64,000 nucleotides of DNA from Mycobacterium sp. 3519A. GTDB taxonomy: Bacteria; Actinomycetota; Actinomycetes; Mycobacteriales; Mycobacteriaceae. A program made the position numbers and the translations under genes. The notes beneath the pieces are model-generated. The model did no database searches and was not told the origin of the DNA. It worked only from the letters and a program-made list of their open reading frames with translations. Shown here piece by piece: positions 8,383 through 17,017 of this stretch (its first letter is position 1; each line of letters begins with the position of its first letter). Location: NCBI RefSeq assembly GCF_900240945.1, contig NZ_OESG01000014.1, forward strand, positions 2,400,015-2,464,014, read 5' to 3'.

Positions 8383-9567
8383 ATGCAACTGCCGCTAGCG
8401 AGCTGCCCGCGTACTTCGCTCCCGCAACATCATGTCGATACCTTTCGTGAAACACCGACCGCCGACATCACGTTGGCTGACGGCACGGCGGCGATCGCGG
8501 TGACTCGTCAGTGCGACGTACGAACCGTGTTGAGTGACAACCGCTTCAGTCGGGCACAACTTCGGGCACCTACCGTTGGCGCGGGCTCCGATCTGCCTCT
8601 GGCGCTGGTCACCTCGGATCCACCAACCCATACCCGTCGGCGCCAGGCCGTTCAAGGATGGTTCACCAAGCGGCGGGCGCAGATGGCTCGACCGCTCATC
8701 GGCCGCGTCGCCGATCAACTTCTCGACGATCTGCTCGCGGCGGGGCCACCAGCCGACATCTTCACGCAGTTCTGCCAGCCTTTTCCGAACCTCGTGCACA
8801 TGACGCTGCTCGGGCTGGACACCGCCGATCTGCCATTTCTCGTGCCGCGAATAACGGTCGCATGGTCAGCTGGTCACTACCAACCTGACGAGGTCACGAA
8901 AGCAAACCGCGACCTGCACGACTACTTCGAAAGTCGAGTCAGTCGATCGGGTAGTCAGACGACAACGCGCGGGCTGATCGATGCCCTGGTACGGGACGAA
9001 TCCTCAAACAAGCTGACCCACGCAGAAATCGTCATGCTCGCCATGGGGCTGCTCATGTCGGGCGCCGAGACGACCGCCAGTCACCTCGCACTGAGTCTCA
9101 TCGAGGTACTTCAGCACCCCGGACTGGTGGATTCGCTTCGCCGAGATCCCGAGCAGATTCCATCCGCGGTCGAAGAGCTGCTGCGCTGGGTTTGGTTCGG
9201 CGGCACGATCGGGGGTACGGCGGGTCGTCCGCACGTCGCAACCGCTGACGTGAAGCTGCGCGACCGTCTGATCTTGAAGGGGGAAATCGTCGTGCCCGTA
9301 CTTGATGTCGCCAACCGCGATCGCGATGTGTTCCCAGACGCTGACAAGTTCTGCCCTCAGCGGAGTCCGAACCCCCACCTCGGATTCGGGCACGGGCGGC
9401 ACCAGTGCATCGGAATGGCCTTCGCTCGCCTCGAACTGCAAGTCGGCCTGCAAACGGTGCTGTCACGGCTCAGCGGACTAACTCTTGCTGCGTCCGAGAT
9501 CGATTGGCGCACGCAGATGTTCACCCGGGGGGTATGGGGCCTGCCGGTGATGTGGCAAGGAGGCTGA
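8383..9567 (+). CDS. Cytochrome P450
   Basis: The 394-residue class I bacterial P450 has the I-helix oxygen-activation motif SGAETT (226-231), the K-helix ExxR in EELLR (264-268) and the heme loop GFGHGRHQCIG with the Cys thiolate ligand at about 342. It should hydroxylate or oxidise a lipophilic substrate using external ferredoxin; no ferredoxin gene is nearby. ATG 8383 sits four bases after the previous stop, and the two-base gap to the UbiA gene shows a single operon. A role in tailoring the isoprenoid product is inferred from the neighbours. Confidence 0.93.
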   Translation: MQLPLASCPRTSLPQHHVDTFRETPTADITLADGTAAIAVTRQCDVRTVLSDNRFSRAQLRAPTVGAGSDLPLALVTSDPPTHTRRRQAVQGWFTKRRAQMARPLIGRVADQLLDDLLAAGPPADIFTQFCQPFPNLVHMTLLGLDTADLPFLVPRITVAWSAGHYQPDEVTKANRDLHDYFESRVSRSGSQTTTRGLIDALVRDESSNKLTHAEIVMLAMGLLMSGAETTASHLALSLIEVLQHPGLVDSLRRDPEQIPSAVEELLRWVWFGGTIGGTAGRPHVATADVKLRDRLILKGEIVVPVLDVANRDRDVFPDADKFCPQRSPNPHLGFGHGRHQCIGMAFARLELQVGLQTVLSRLSGLTLAASEIDWRTQMFTRGVWGLPVMWQGG

Positions 9568-9569
9568 CA

Positions 9570-10457
9570 ATGACTGCTGCCGTTGGTATCTCGAACTTCA
9601 TTCTCACCAGGTATCCACCGGTCCTCACCAGCGTGTATGCGTTGGCGTTCGGCGCCGGAGGGATCGGTCTGTTCGCCGCGCTCGCTGGGGAACGGATTCC
9701 TGCCAGCGCGATACCGATGTTGGGGATAGTTGCCTTGACCCTGTTCGCCGACTTGCTGATCATGCGTGTCCTCGACGACATCCGTGACAGCGATTACGAC
9801 CGGATTGCCAACCCAGAGCGCCCGGTGGCGTCCGGCGCAGTGACGAATCGGGACCTGTCCGCTCTGTGCGCCCTATGCGTGACGGTCATCGTCGTCGCGA
9901 ATCTGTCCTTCCCCAGCGGATTGTTCGTCCTCGTCGTACAGCTCCTCTACACCGGAGCGCTGGTGGCTGTCGGGCAGCGATTCCCGGCCACTCGCGGCGA
10001 CAACCTCGTTCTGAACTTGCTTTTCAGTCTTCCGGTTCAACTGCTGCTGTATGTGTACCTGCTCGCGGCATTCGCCAGGATCCGCCCCGATGCGCTGACC
10101 CCAGTCGTCGGTGGGCTTGGAATTCTGATCCTGACGCTGTGCGCCGGCCAGGTCGAGTTCGGAAAGAAACTTGTCCGCCAGCCCGCGCCAGACGAACGAA
10201 GCTACGTCAATTCGATTGGCTACCATGCAACGTCGCTGCTCGCGATCGGCACCGGGCCGCTCGCCGCTGTGCTGTTCGCCATCGCTGCGCCTGTTTCGCC
10301 GCTGTCCAAGGCATTCGTCGTGTTGCCTGCGATCGGTGTTGCCGGATTCGGCATCATGTACCTCAGCCATAAGGGCGATCGATGGCCAGCAGCGCTGTCA
10401 ACCCTTGGCCTACTAGGTACGCTGATCGCCTTCGCCGTCGTCGGAGTGGTCGGCTAG
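9570..10457 (+). CDS. UbiA-family membrane prenyltransferase
   Basis: The 295-residue, highly hydrophobic protein has about eight to nine membrane segments. The first Asp-rich signature LDDIRDSDYDRIANPERP (about 68-85) fits the UbiA pattern NDxxDxxxDxxNxPxRP, which binds Mg-prenyl diphosphate. UbiA enzymes transfer a prenyl chain from a diphosphate to an acceptor such as an aromatic ring or a glycerol phosphate. The donor may come from the GGPP-synthase-like enzyme at 2916-3938. It closes the rightward operon and overlaps by four bases the stop of the convergent SnoaL-like gene. Confidence 0.85.
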   Translation: MTAAVGISNFILTRYPPVLTSVYALAFGAGGIGLFAALAGERIPASAIPMLGIVALTLFADLLIMRVLDDIRDSDYDRIANPERPVASGAVTNRDLSALCALCVTVIVVANLSFPSGLFVLVVQLLYTGALVAVGQRFPATRGDNLVLNLLFSLPVQLLLYVYLLAAFARIRPDALTPVVGGLGILILTLCAGQVEFGKKLVRQPAPDERSYVNSIGYHATSLLAIGTGPLAAVLFAIAAPVSPLSKAFVVLPAIGVAGFGIMYLSHKGDRWPAALSTLGLLGTLIAFAVVGVVG

Positions 10458-10846
10458 AACCAATCCTGTGCCGGATCGATTGCCGCATTGAACTCGGCGT
10501 GCCAATACTCGTGCAGGACGGAGCAGCGTCCGTCAGATTCGAATCGGAGTGTGAGGCAACCGGATGCGGTCCGCGGTTCGCGTGTCGCGGGATCGTGAAG
10601 AACGCACCAGAATTCCACCGCGGCGCGGCCCGCGGACTCGATCGCACTGCCGAACCAGATTCGCGGGTCGACTTGTCTGGACAGCGTTTCGACCCAATGT
10701 GCGCGAATTGCGTCGCGTCCGCGATGTGGAGCACCGAACGGGCCGCGGTGGTAGTGCGCATCGTCGGTGAAGAGGCCGGCGATCGCAGTTGGATCCCGTT
10801 GTCGCCACCCCGACTCGAGAGCGCTGATCCATTCGTCGACGCTCAT
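10454..10846 (-). CDS. NTF2/SnoaL-like fold protein
   Basis: A 130-residue protein from ATG 10846. It has the NTF2-like pattern of an N-terminal helix (EWISALESGWRQRDPTAIAGLF) followed by DDAHYHRGPF and a curved sheet with VEFWCVLHDP and LHEYWHAEFN. Members include polyketide cyclases, isomerases and non-catalytic binding proteins, so function cannot be set from fold alone. It is last in the operon mmpL, prenyl-synthase-like, SnoaL-like. A GTG at 10861 overlapping the upstream stop is an alternative start. In a terpenoid cluster it could be a cyclase or isomerase. Confidence 0.65.
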   Translation of the reverse strand: MSVDEWISALESGWRQRDPTAIAGLFTDDAHYHRGPFGAPHRGRDAIRAHWVETLSRQVDPRIWFGSAIESAGRAAVEFWCVLHDPATREPRTASGCLTLRFESDGRCSVLHEYWHAEFNAAIDPAQDWF

Positions 10847-10857
10847 AGGTTCTTTGG

Positions 10858-11883
10858 TCACTGGAGTTGAAACTGCGGAAAGTAGGTAATCGTCTCGTCG
10901 ATGAGCCCGGCTAGCTCGCTGACACACTGCGGGTCACCACTGAGCGACGCAAGCGTGTCGCGAGCGGCACGGACGATGGGCTGGATTGTCTCTGTGTAGC
11001 TGGAAACGATGTCCTGCGCCAACATTGCTCGCTTCAGTTCAGCCCGCGCCTCCTCCGAAGTTCGCGCTTGCCGGTGAAGGCCGATCAGTTCCGCCCGTCG
11101 GGCAGTCGACACAGTGCCGAGAAGATGAACGAGCAGATAGGTCGCAGTGCCGTTTCGCAGATCCTCGTCGCGTTCGGTGACCAGGTCGCGCTGGTCGTTG
11201 ACCAGTTGACGAAGAACTCCGAGTCTCCTGCCGAACGAGCGCCAGGCATCGACTCGGTCGTCGTCGCACTCTGCGAGCTGCGCGGCGAGCGCGGCGGACA
11301 TCCCGTAGGGTGCGCCCGTCTTGCCCTCGTAGTTGCGCAGCACATCGTCGAGAGTTGCGGTCTCGACGTCGAGAACGAGGTCGGTCAGCTGCCCGCTCAA
11401 CGCGTCGATGCATCCGTTGCTGTACTCGGTGAGCAGACGCAACCGAACCGCATCGGAGATAGCGAGATCGCCGAAAATGTTGAGCGGCAGATAATTCCCC
11501 ACCGCAATTGCGGTCATCACGCCGCGGTTGAAATCCGCGGGAGCGGTCCGCGTGAGTTCCGGATTGTCGATCATGTCGTCCAGATACCGCGCCGCCGCCC
11601 ACCAGAGTGTGTGAACAAGCGCTACGGGTGTCGCACGCATCGGCGCAGCGGTCTCGGCGCCGAACACGAGCACGGGCAGCATGACGATGCCGTTGATGCT
11701 GCGCGCAGAGCCGTCCAACGGAATCATGCCGAAGAACGCTTCGATGAACGTCCCCATCGCGCGATCACCGGTTGAATCACTGGCCAACAGCCGCTCGGTC
11801 ATCGCCGAAGCTTGTGTTGCGACCTCCGCCAGCACCCGTTGCTGTGTAGTCATTTCGAACGCATCGTGTTGCAACGACTGCAT
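10858..11883 (-). CDS. Polyprenyl-synthetase-fold protein with variant motifs
   Basis: The 341-residue protein has a first Asp-rich motif DDMID (102-106), KTG (188-190) and a second motif NDQRD (229-233) with Asn replacing the first Asp. The N-terminal IPP-binding GKRxR motif is missing. This differs from the orthodox synthase at 2916-3938. Loss of the IPP site with NDxxD is compatible with an IDS-like terpene cyclase or a prenyltransferase acting on another acceptor (ComQ-type enzymes also vary here). Catalysis on an isoprenoid diphosphate with Mg is likely; the reaction is not known. Its start lies one base after the mmpL stop. Confidence 0.7.
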   Translation of the reverse strand: MQSLQHDAFEMTTQQRVLAEVATQASAMTERLLASDSTGDRAMGTFIEAFFGMIPLDGSARSINGIVMLPVLVFGAETAAPMRATPVALVHTLWWAAARYLDDMIDNPELTRTAPADFNRGVMTAIAVGNYLPLNIFGDLAISDAVRLRLLTEYSNGCIDALSGQLTDLVLDVETATLDDVLRNYEGKTGAPYGMSAALAAQLAECDDDRVDAWRSFGRRLGVLRQLVNDQRDLVTERDEDLRNGTATYLLVHLLGTVSTARRAELIGLHRQARTSEEARAELKRAMLAQDIVSSYTETIQPIVRAARDTLASLSGDPQCVSELAGLIDETITYFPQFQLQ

Positions 11884-11884
11884 G

Positions 11885-14128
11885 TCAGTTCGCCGCCAAT
11901 TGCGCTGTCAGTTGCCGCACGGTCAATTGATGCCGACGATGGGCGTCACTCACGAGCAGATGCGCGGGAGGCCGTCGCCAATGAGGTGCCCACCAGTTCG
12001 CCCGACCCATCAGCCTCATCGCGGCGGGCATGAGGATCGCGCGAATCAATGTGGCGTCGAACAGGATCGCTAGCGTCAACCCGACGCCTAGCAACTTGAC
12101 GAACGACACCGAAGAGGTGGCCATCGCGATGAACACGACTGACATGATCAGTGCCGCCGCAGTGACGACGGGGCCAACGCGTTGCAGCCCGCGCATCACG
12201 GCGAGGTTGGTGTCGCCGTGCGTGCGGTACTCCTCAGTGATGCGCGACAACAGGAACACTTCGTAGTCCATGGACAGCCCGAATGTGAGGCAAATGATCA
12301 GGATGGGCACCGGTGCAGGCAGTGTCCCAGTTACAGCGAAATCTCCAACCAGCCACTTGAGGTGACCCTCCTGAAAGATGAACACCATCGCGCCGAGAGT
12401 CGCAGACAGACTGACTACGTTGAGCAGCAACGCCTTGATCGGCAGTACCACGCTTCGCGTGAACGCGAACAGCACGCCGAACATCGCCAGCACCATCAGT
12501 GCCAGAGCCAATGGAACGCGCTCAAACAGAGCGTCTTTGGTATCAGCGTTCTCCGCGGTGAGTCCGCCGACATGCACGGTGCCCGGAGCGGGTGTTCCGC
12601 GTACCTGATCAAGGAGCAGGTTGGCCGCGTCGCTGTAGGGATCAACGTCTGGAATCAGCCGTAGATAGGCGCCATTCGCGTCGGGCACCGGCATTTCGCC
12701 AATTCGTTGCCCGTCGACATAGCTCGTCATTCCCAGTTTGACGGCCACGACGTGCGGCAACTTTGACAGCGTCGCGGCGTACCCGTCCAGCTGATCGGCA
12801 CCCCCAGAGCCTTCGAGGAGCACATCCATCGCAGCAGTCGCTTGCGCCGGGAATTCGGAGCGGATCACGTCTCCGACACTTCGGCTTTCGATCGTCGCAG
12901 GCAGCGACCGGTCATCCGGAAAGTTCAAGCGGATGGCACCGAACGGTGCCGCAAGAAGCAGGGCCAGGACCAGAACCGCGCCCCCCATCACGACCGGCCT
13001 CCGCATGACCAACCGTGAACTGCGGAACCAGAATCCGTCTTCCTCCGCCCGCGCTTCGGTCGGTGCGCGACGCCCAAACAGCTGCGGAATCTCCCGGCGC
13101 ACATTGAGCGAGTCGATTCGGGAGCCCAGAAGTCGTAACAGGGCGGGCATGACGACAAGCGCGCACACCGTCGCGAGCAGTACCACACCGACACACGCAT
13201 AGGCGATCGAACGCAGGAACATCATCGGAAACGCAAGCAGCGCCAGCACCGACAGCGTCACCGTGGTGGCAGAGAACGCTACCGTGCGCCCCGCGGTTCG
13301 AACCGACTCGATGATCGCATCGTCGAGGGACTGAGCCCGGGTCCGTTCTTCACGGAACCTGGTCAGCACCAGAAGGCTGTAGTCGATGGCCAGAGCCAGA
13401 CCGACGATCGTCGTCACGTTGAGCGCATAGTTGGACACCGGAGTGAAATCCGACAACAACGCGAGAAGGCCGAGTGAGCCCACGATCGAAAGCGCACCGA
13501 TGATGAGCGGCAAGCCGGCTGCCACGAGACTGCCGAACACCAGTGTCATCAGCACCAGGATTATCGGCATCGCGACTGCTTCACTGATCGCCAAGTCGTG
13601 GTTGAGCTGATCGGTCACGTCGTTGTAGCTGACCGCCTCACCGCCGAGTTCGAGCTTCAGCGGACCGCGCTCGGTGCCGCGGTAGGTGGCGATGAGACGT
13701 TGGGCCGCCGCCGCGAACTCGCGCTCATCGCCTTCGACGTGCGCCACGATCAGTGCCTTCGTCCCGTCTTTGCTGCGGAGCAATTCGGACGGGCCCGGCC
13801 CCCAGTACGAGCTGACCGTTGTGACACCGGGCGTGGCGGCAAGCTCTCTAGTGAGAGCCTGGCCGGCGGCAACCGCGACGGGGTCGTCGACAGACCCGCT
13901 GTCGGTGGCGGTCGCGAGAATCACGAAGTTCGGTTTGCCGACGTGAAACCGCTGCTCGAGCATGGCAGCGGCGCGCTGCGATTCGGAAGAAACGCTGTAG
14001 AAGCCGCCCCCTGACAGCCGGTCGGTGATTCCTGAACCGTAGGCAAATGCGGCGACCATGATGACCAAGGTTGCGGCGAGAACCGCCTTCGGCCGGGCCA
14101 CGGCCATCCGCGCAAGCCGGTCCAACAT
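11885..14128 (-). CDS. MmpL/RND-family lipid or metabolite exporter
   Basis: From ATG 14128 the protein has 747 residues with the MmpL layout: one N-terminal helix, an extracytoplasmic domain, five helices, then the same again. The duplicated MMPL signatures are visible as LALAIDYSLLVLTRFREE and FGLSMDYEVFLLSRITEE; their Asp-Tyr pairs carry protons. Mycobacterial MmpLs export lipids or siderophores. Here it is first in the leftward operon behind promoter element C, so it is the probable exporter of the cluster product. In-frame ATGs at 14197 and 14221 are alternatives; 14128 gives the usual MmpL N-terminus (MLDRLARMAVARPK). Confidence 0.88.
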   Translation of the reverse strand: MLDRLARMAVARPKAVLAATLVIMVAAFAYGSGITDRLSGGGFYSVSSESQRAAAMLEQRFHVGKPNFVILATATDSGSVDDPVAVAAGQALTRELAATPGVTTVSSYWGPGPSELLRSKDGTKALIVAHVEGDEREFAAAAQRLIATYRGTERGPLKLELGGEAVSYNDVTDQLNHDLAISEAVAMPIILVLMTLVFGSLVAAGLPLIIGALSIVGSLGLLALLSDFTPVSNYALNVTTIVGLALAIDYSLLVLTRFREERTRAQSLDDAIIESVRTAGRTVAFSATTVTLSVLALLAFPMMFLRSIAYACVGVVLLATVCALVVMPALLRLLGSRIDSLNVRREIPQLFGRRAPTEARAEEDGFWFRSSRLVMRRPVVMGGAVLVLALLLAAPFGAIRLNFPDDRSLPATIESRSVGDVIRSEFPAQATAAMDVLLEGSGGADQLDGYAATLSKLPHVVAVKLGMTSYVDGQRIGEMPVPDANGAYLRLIPDVDPYSDAANLLLDQVRGTPAPGTVHVGGLTAENADTKDALFERVPLALALMVLAMFGVLFAFTRSVVLPIKALLLNVVSLSATLGAMVFIFQEGHLKWLVGDFAVTGTLPAPVPILIICLTFGLSMDYEVFLLSRITEEYRTHGDTNLAVMRGLQRVGPVVTAAALIMSVVFIAMATSSVSFVKLLGVGLTLAILFDATLIRAILMPAAMRLMGRANWWAPHWRRPPAHLLVSDAHRRHQLTVRQLTAQLAAN

Positions 14129-14243
14129 CGTTGTCTTCTCTTGGCGTCGATGGGTACGGCGATTGTGGCCGGTTGCGGGTGGGGAGATCGTCGCCATAGC
14201 GCCGCGCCATCCTTCCGCCATGACTGGGTGTCTTGACCGAAAA

Positions 14244-14320
14244 ATCATCAGTCGCGGTTGGCGCCAAGAACGCAGTAGTACCCCACTGCAATCTCGCCCG
14301 GTTCCGGCCCGGCACTACTT
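14244..14320 (-). promoter_or_regulatory. Shared cluster promoter element, copy C (drives 14128-10454)
   Basis: Minus strand: box 1 AGTAGTGCCG starts at 14319, box 2 GCAGTGG at 14289 followed by inverted ACTACTGC, and the -10-like GATGATTTTT at 14249. Spacings of 30 and 40 bases match copies A and B, 10 kb away. Across the box 1 to box 3 span it is roughly 85 percent identical to copy A. Confidence 0.75.
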
Positions 14321-14502
14321 AGCCGCGACTTCGAGCCCGTTCATTGTTGTCGCGCCATCCGGGAAGCAGAAGCACCAGCGCGACGCAGGTGCATCGCTAC
14401 CGTTGCCCACACCGGTAGCGTGACACCGCGCAGGCCACGGTCAGCGGATCGTCCTTCTCGATCGGTTCGAGCACGGTCGGTCAACGAGGTATCTTCCGCT
14501 GC

Positions 14503-15837
14503 ATGGCCGCATCGCCGACACCCCTGACGATCATGTTCTGGCCCGAATCGGCGTACGGGCCGACGAACCAGTGCATCGGACTGGCCGCGATCCTTCGCGA
14601 TCGCGGGCACACCATCGTGTTCGCCGCCGAGAGTTCGTGGGCAGGCAAGCTGGCCCCGTTCGGCTTCATCGAGGAACTCGTCGACCTGGCCGAACCGCCG
14701 GCGGATGCGGACGAGCAGGACGCGGGCGCATTCTGGACCGACTTCATCACCGAGACCGCGCCGGAGTTCCGCAAGCCAACCATCGAACAACTCGGGTCGT
14801 TCATCCAGCCGACGTATCAGGCGCTCATCGACGGCGCCAAATATTGCGAACCCCGCCTGCGCGAGATCATCGCCACGCACCGACCCGTTGTCCTCGTCGA
14901 GGACAACGTGGTGCTCTTCCCGGCGCTCGCAACTTCGGGTGCGCCGTTCGTGCGCATTGTGTCCTGCAGTCCGTTGGAGATCAGAGGGCCGGGCGTGCCG
15001 CCGCCGTTCTCGGGACTGCCCAGCGCCGATCGGTCGCAATGGGATGCCTACCGAACCGAATTCGAGCGCACCCACCGCGCGATGTGGAGCGACTTCAACT
15101 CGTGGGTGCAGGCACAGGGCGCCGCGGCGCTGCCCGATCTCGAGTTCATGCCCCGCGGTGGAGCATCGAATCCCGCCGCCAACCTCTACGTGTATCCGGC
15201 CGAGGCCGACTATCTCGAGGCGCGTCCGCTCGACGACAGCTGGGTGAGAATGGATTCCAGCGTGCGCGAGACCGACGAGGACTACGTCATCCCGCCATCG
15301 CTGGCCGACCGACCTGACGACAGTGCCCTGATCTACCTGTCGCTGGGGTCGCTCGGCGGCGCCGACGTCGAACTCATGCAGCGCCTGGTCGACATCCTCG
15401 GCACCACCCGGCACCGCTTCATCGTCAGCAAGGGCCCGCAGGCGGATCGGATCACCCTGACGGACAACATGATTGGCGCACAGATGGTGCCGCAGACGAA
15501 GATCATCCCGCAGGTCGACCTGGTGATCTCGCACGGCGGCAACAACACCGTGACGGAGACACTGCACTTCGGCAAGCCGTTGATCGTGCTGCCGTTGTTC
15601 TGGGACCAGTACGAGAACGCGCAGCGGATCGACGAACTCGGCTTCGGCGTGCGATTGAACACCTACGGGTTCGCCGACGCCGAATTGACCGACGCCGTCG
15701 AGCGGCTGCTGGGCGATACCGCGCTGCGCGCCCGGTTGGCCGAGCAGGGCGACGCGATCCGCGCCCGCGACGGCCTGCGTGTCGGCGCCGACGTCATCGA
15801 GCAGGTCGGTGCGAAGTACCGGGCGTCGCTTGACTGA
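14503..15837 (+). CDS. GT1-family (YjiC/MGT-like) glycosyltransferase
   Basis: The 444-residue protein has the two-Rossmann GT-B layout. The N-terminal acceptor half begins LTIMFWPESAYGPTNQCIGLA. The C-terminal half carries the sugar-nucleotide loop SHGGNNTVTETLHFGKP followed by DQYENAQRIDELGFG, the GT1 signature. It should transfer a sugar from a nucleotide donor to a small hydrophobic acceptor. The next two genes (glucosamine-kinase-like and SIS protein) overlap head to tail and suggest an amino-sugar substrate. The sugar is inference. It lies next to, but outside, the three-promoter regulon. Confidence 0.85.
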   Translation: MAASPTPLTIMFWPESAYGPTNQCIGLAAILRDRGHTIVFAAESSWAGKLAPFGFIEELVDLAEPPADADEQDAGAFWTDFITETAPEFRKPTIEQLGSFIQPTYQALIDGAKYCEPRLREIIATHRPVVLVEDNVVLFPALATSGAPFVRIVSCSPLEIRGPGVPPPFSGLPSADRSQWDAYRTEFERTHRAMWSDFNSWVQAQGAAALPDLEFMPRGGASNPAANLYVYPAEADYLEARPLDDSWVRMDSSVRETDEDYVIPPSLADRPDDSALIYLSLGSLGGADVELMQRLVDILGTTRHRFIVSKGPQADRITLTDNMIGAQMVPQTKIIPQVDLVISHGGNNTVTETLHFGKPLIVLPLFWDQYENAQRIDELGFGVRLNTYGFADAELTDAVERLLGDTALRARLAEQGDAIRARDGLRVGADVIEQVGAKYRASLD

Positions 15838-17017
15838 CGCCTGCGACGTCATCGACGCGTTGGAACTCGCTGAGGGCTCACGGCTTTCGGTGCTCTCAAA
15901 TCAGGCTGCCGTCCCGATGGTTCGCGATGGCGCGGGGCCGTGGCGGCGTGCTCATCCCGGCGACGGTGCCGCGGAGGCGTTGTTGACCCTGCTGGCCACT
16001 GTCGACGAGAGTCGCATCGGTAACTTCGCCGTGCGTTCGTGGCTGCGGCGCACGGCCGTCGGCGAGCGCCCCGTCGGTGTGGACCAGACCAACGAGTCCG
16101 TCATCGTCGGCGGCGCCGCCGTGGTCAAGTGGGCGACCCACTTGCAGCAGGGGCCGCATCCTGCGCCGCATCGGATCAGCGTGCTGCGCGACGCCGGATT
16201 CGGCGGGATGCCCGCACCGTGGGGAGTGGTCACGTGGCGAGCGCCGGATGGTACGGAGACGTTGGTCGCCAACGTGGACGAGTACGTCCCCGGCGCCGTC
16301 GACGGCTGGACCTGGGCTGTCGATCTGCTCACCGAAGCGGCTCGCGAACACCGCCCCGAAACGGCCACCGATATGATCCGGCAACTCGGGCGTCTGATCG
16401 CCGACATGCACGACCACCTGAGCGCGACCATCACCACCGCCTCCGCTCAGGACGCGACCCGGTGGCGTGAGTCCGCGAACTACACCCTCGAAACCGTTTG
16501 TGCACTCGGCGATTCAGCGTGCGTCGAATTGACGCGGCGCCGCCGCGACGACTTCGCGTCCGCATTCGAGAGCCTCGGCGAATTCGCGGGCACCCCGGTC
16601 ATCGAGGGCCACGGTGACCTGCACGTCGGTCAGATCCTGCGCAGCGGCGATCGCCTGTTGGTCACCGACTTCGACGGCAACCCCGTACTCCCGGCTTCGC
16701 AACGGGCGCTACCGATCCCCGCAGCTCTCGACGTGGCTGGCATGACCCAGTCGCTGACGCACGCAACGATCGTCGCGGCCAAACACACTGAGCTCGAACC
16801 CGCGGCGCTCGCCGAAGTCGAGGCGATGGTGCGGGACACGTTCCTGGACGCTTACGCCTCGACCCTGCAGCATTCCGAGTTGTACGACCAGGATCTGCTC
16901 ATGCCCTTCCGGCTGCAGCAGGTACTGCGTGAGATCATCTATGCCGCACGCCATCTACCCCGCTGGATGTATGTGCCCGATGCCGCCTTGCCCGCACTGT
17001 TGGGGACCGCCATATGA
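15830..17017 (+). CDS. Actinobacterial glucosamine-kinase-like (maltokinase/APH fold) enzyme
   Basis: About 395 residues with an aminoglycoside-phosphotransferase fold. The catalytic Brenner motif is GHGDLHVGQIL and the metal-binding motif is DFDGNP, both near residues 260-290. This pairing is typical of the maltokinase-like family that includes the actinobacterial glucosamine kinases, which make glucosamine-6-phosphate from ATP. The SIS gene starting inside its stop fits the gene context described for that group. TTG 15830, overlapping the GT stop by eight bases, is a best guess with no strong ribosome site; GTG 15809 is an alternative. Substrate identity is inferred from context. Confidence 0.7.
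   Translation: MTDACDVIDALELAEGSRLSVLSNQAAVPMVRDGAGPWRRAHPGDGAAEALLTLLATVDESRIGNFAVRSWLRRTAVGERPVGVDQTNESVIVGGAAVVKWATHLQQGPHPAPHRISVLRDAGFGGMPAPWGVVTWRAPDGTETLVANVDEYVPGAVDGWTWAVDLLTEAAREHRPETATDMIRQLGRLIADMHDHLSATITTASAQDATRWRESANYTLETVCALGDSACVELTRRRRDDFASAFESLGEFAGTPVIEGHGDLHVGQILRSGDRLLVTDFDGNPVLPASQRALPIPAALDVAGMTQSLTHATIVAAKHTELEPAALAEVEAMVRDTFLDAYASTLQHSELYDQDLLMPFRLQQVLREIIYAARHLPRWMYVPDAALPALLGTAI

Noticed and set aside
14341..15852. Long minus-strand open frame opposite the glycosyltransferase gene
   Set aside because: It is antisense to a gene with clear GT1 motifs and its own translation has no family character; GC-rich codon bias creates such shadows.
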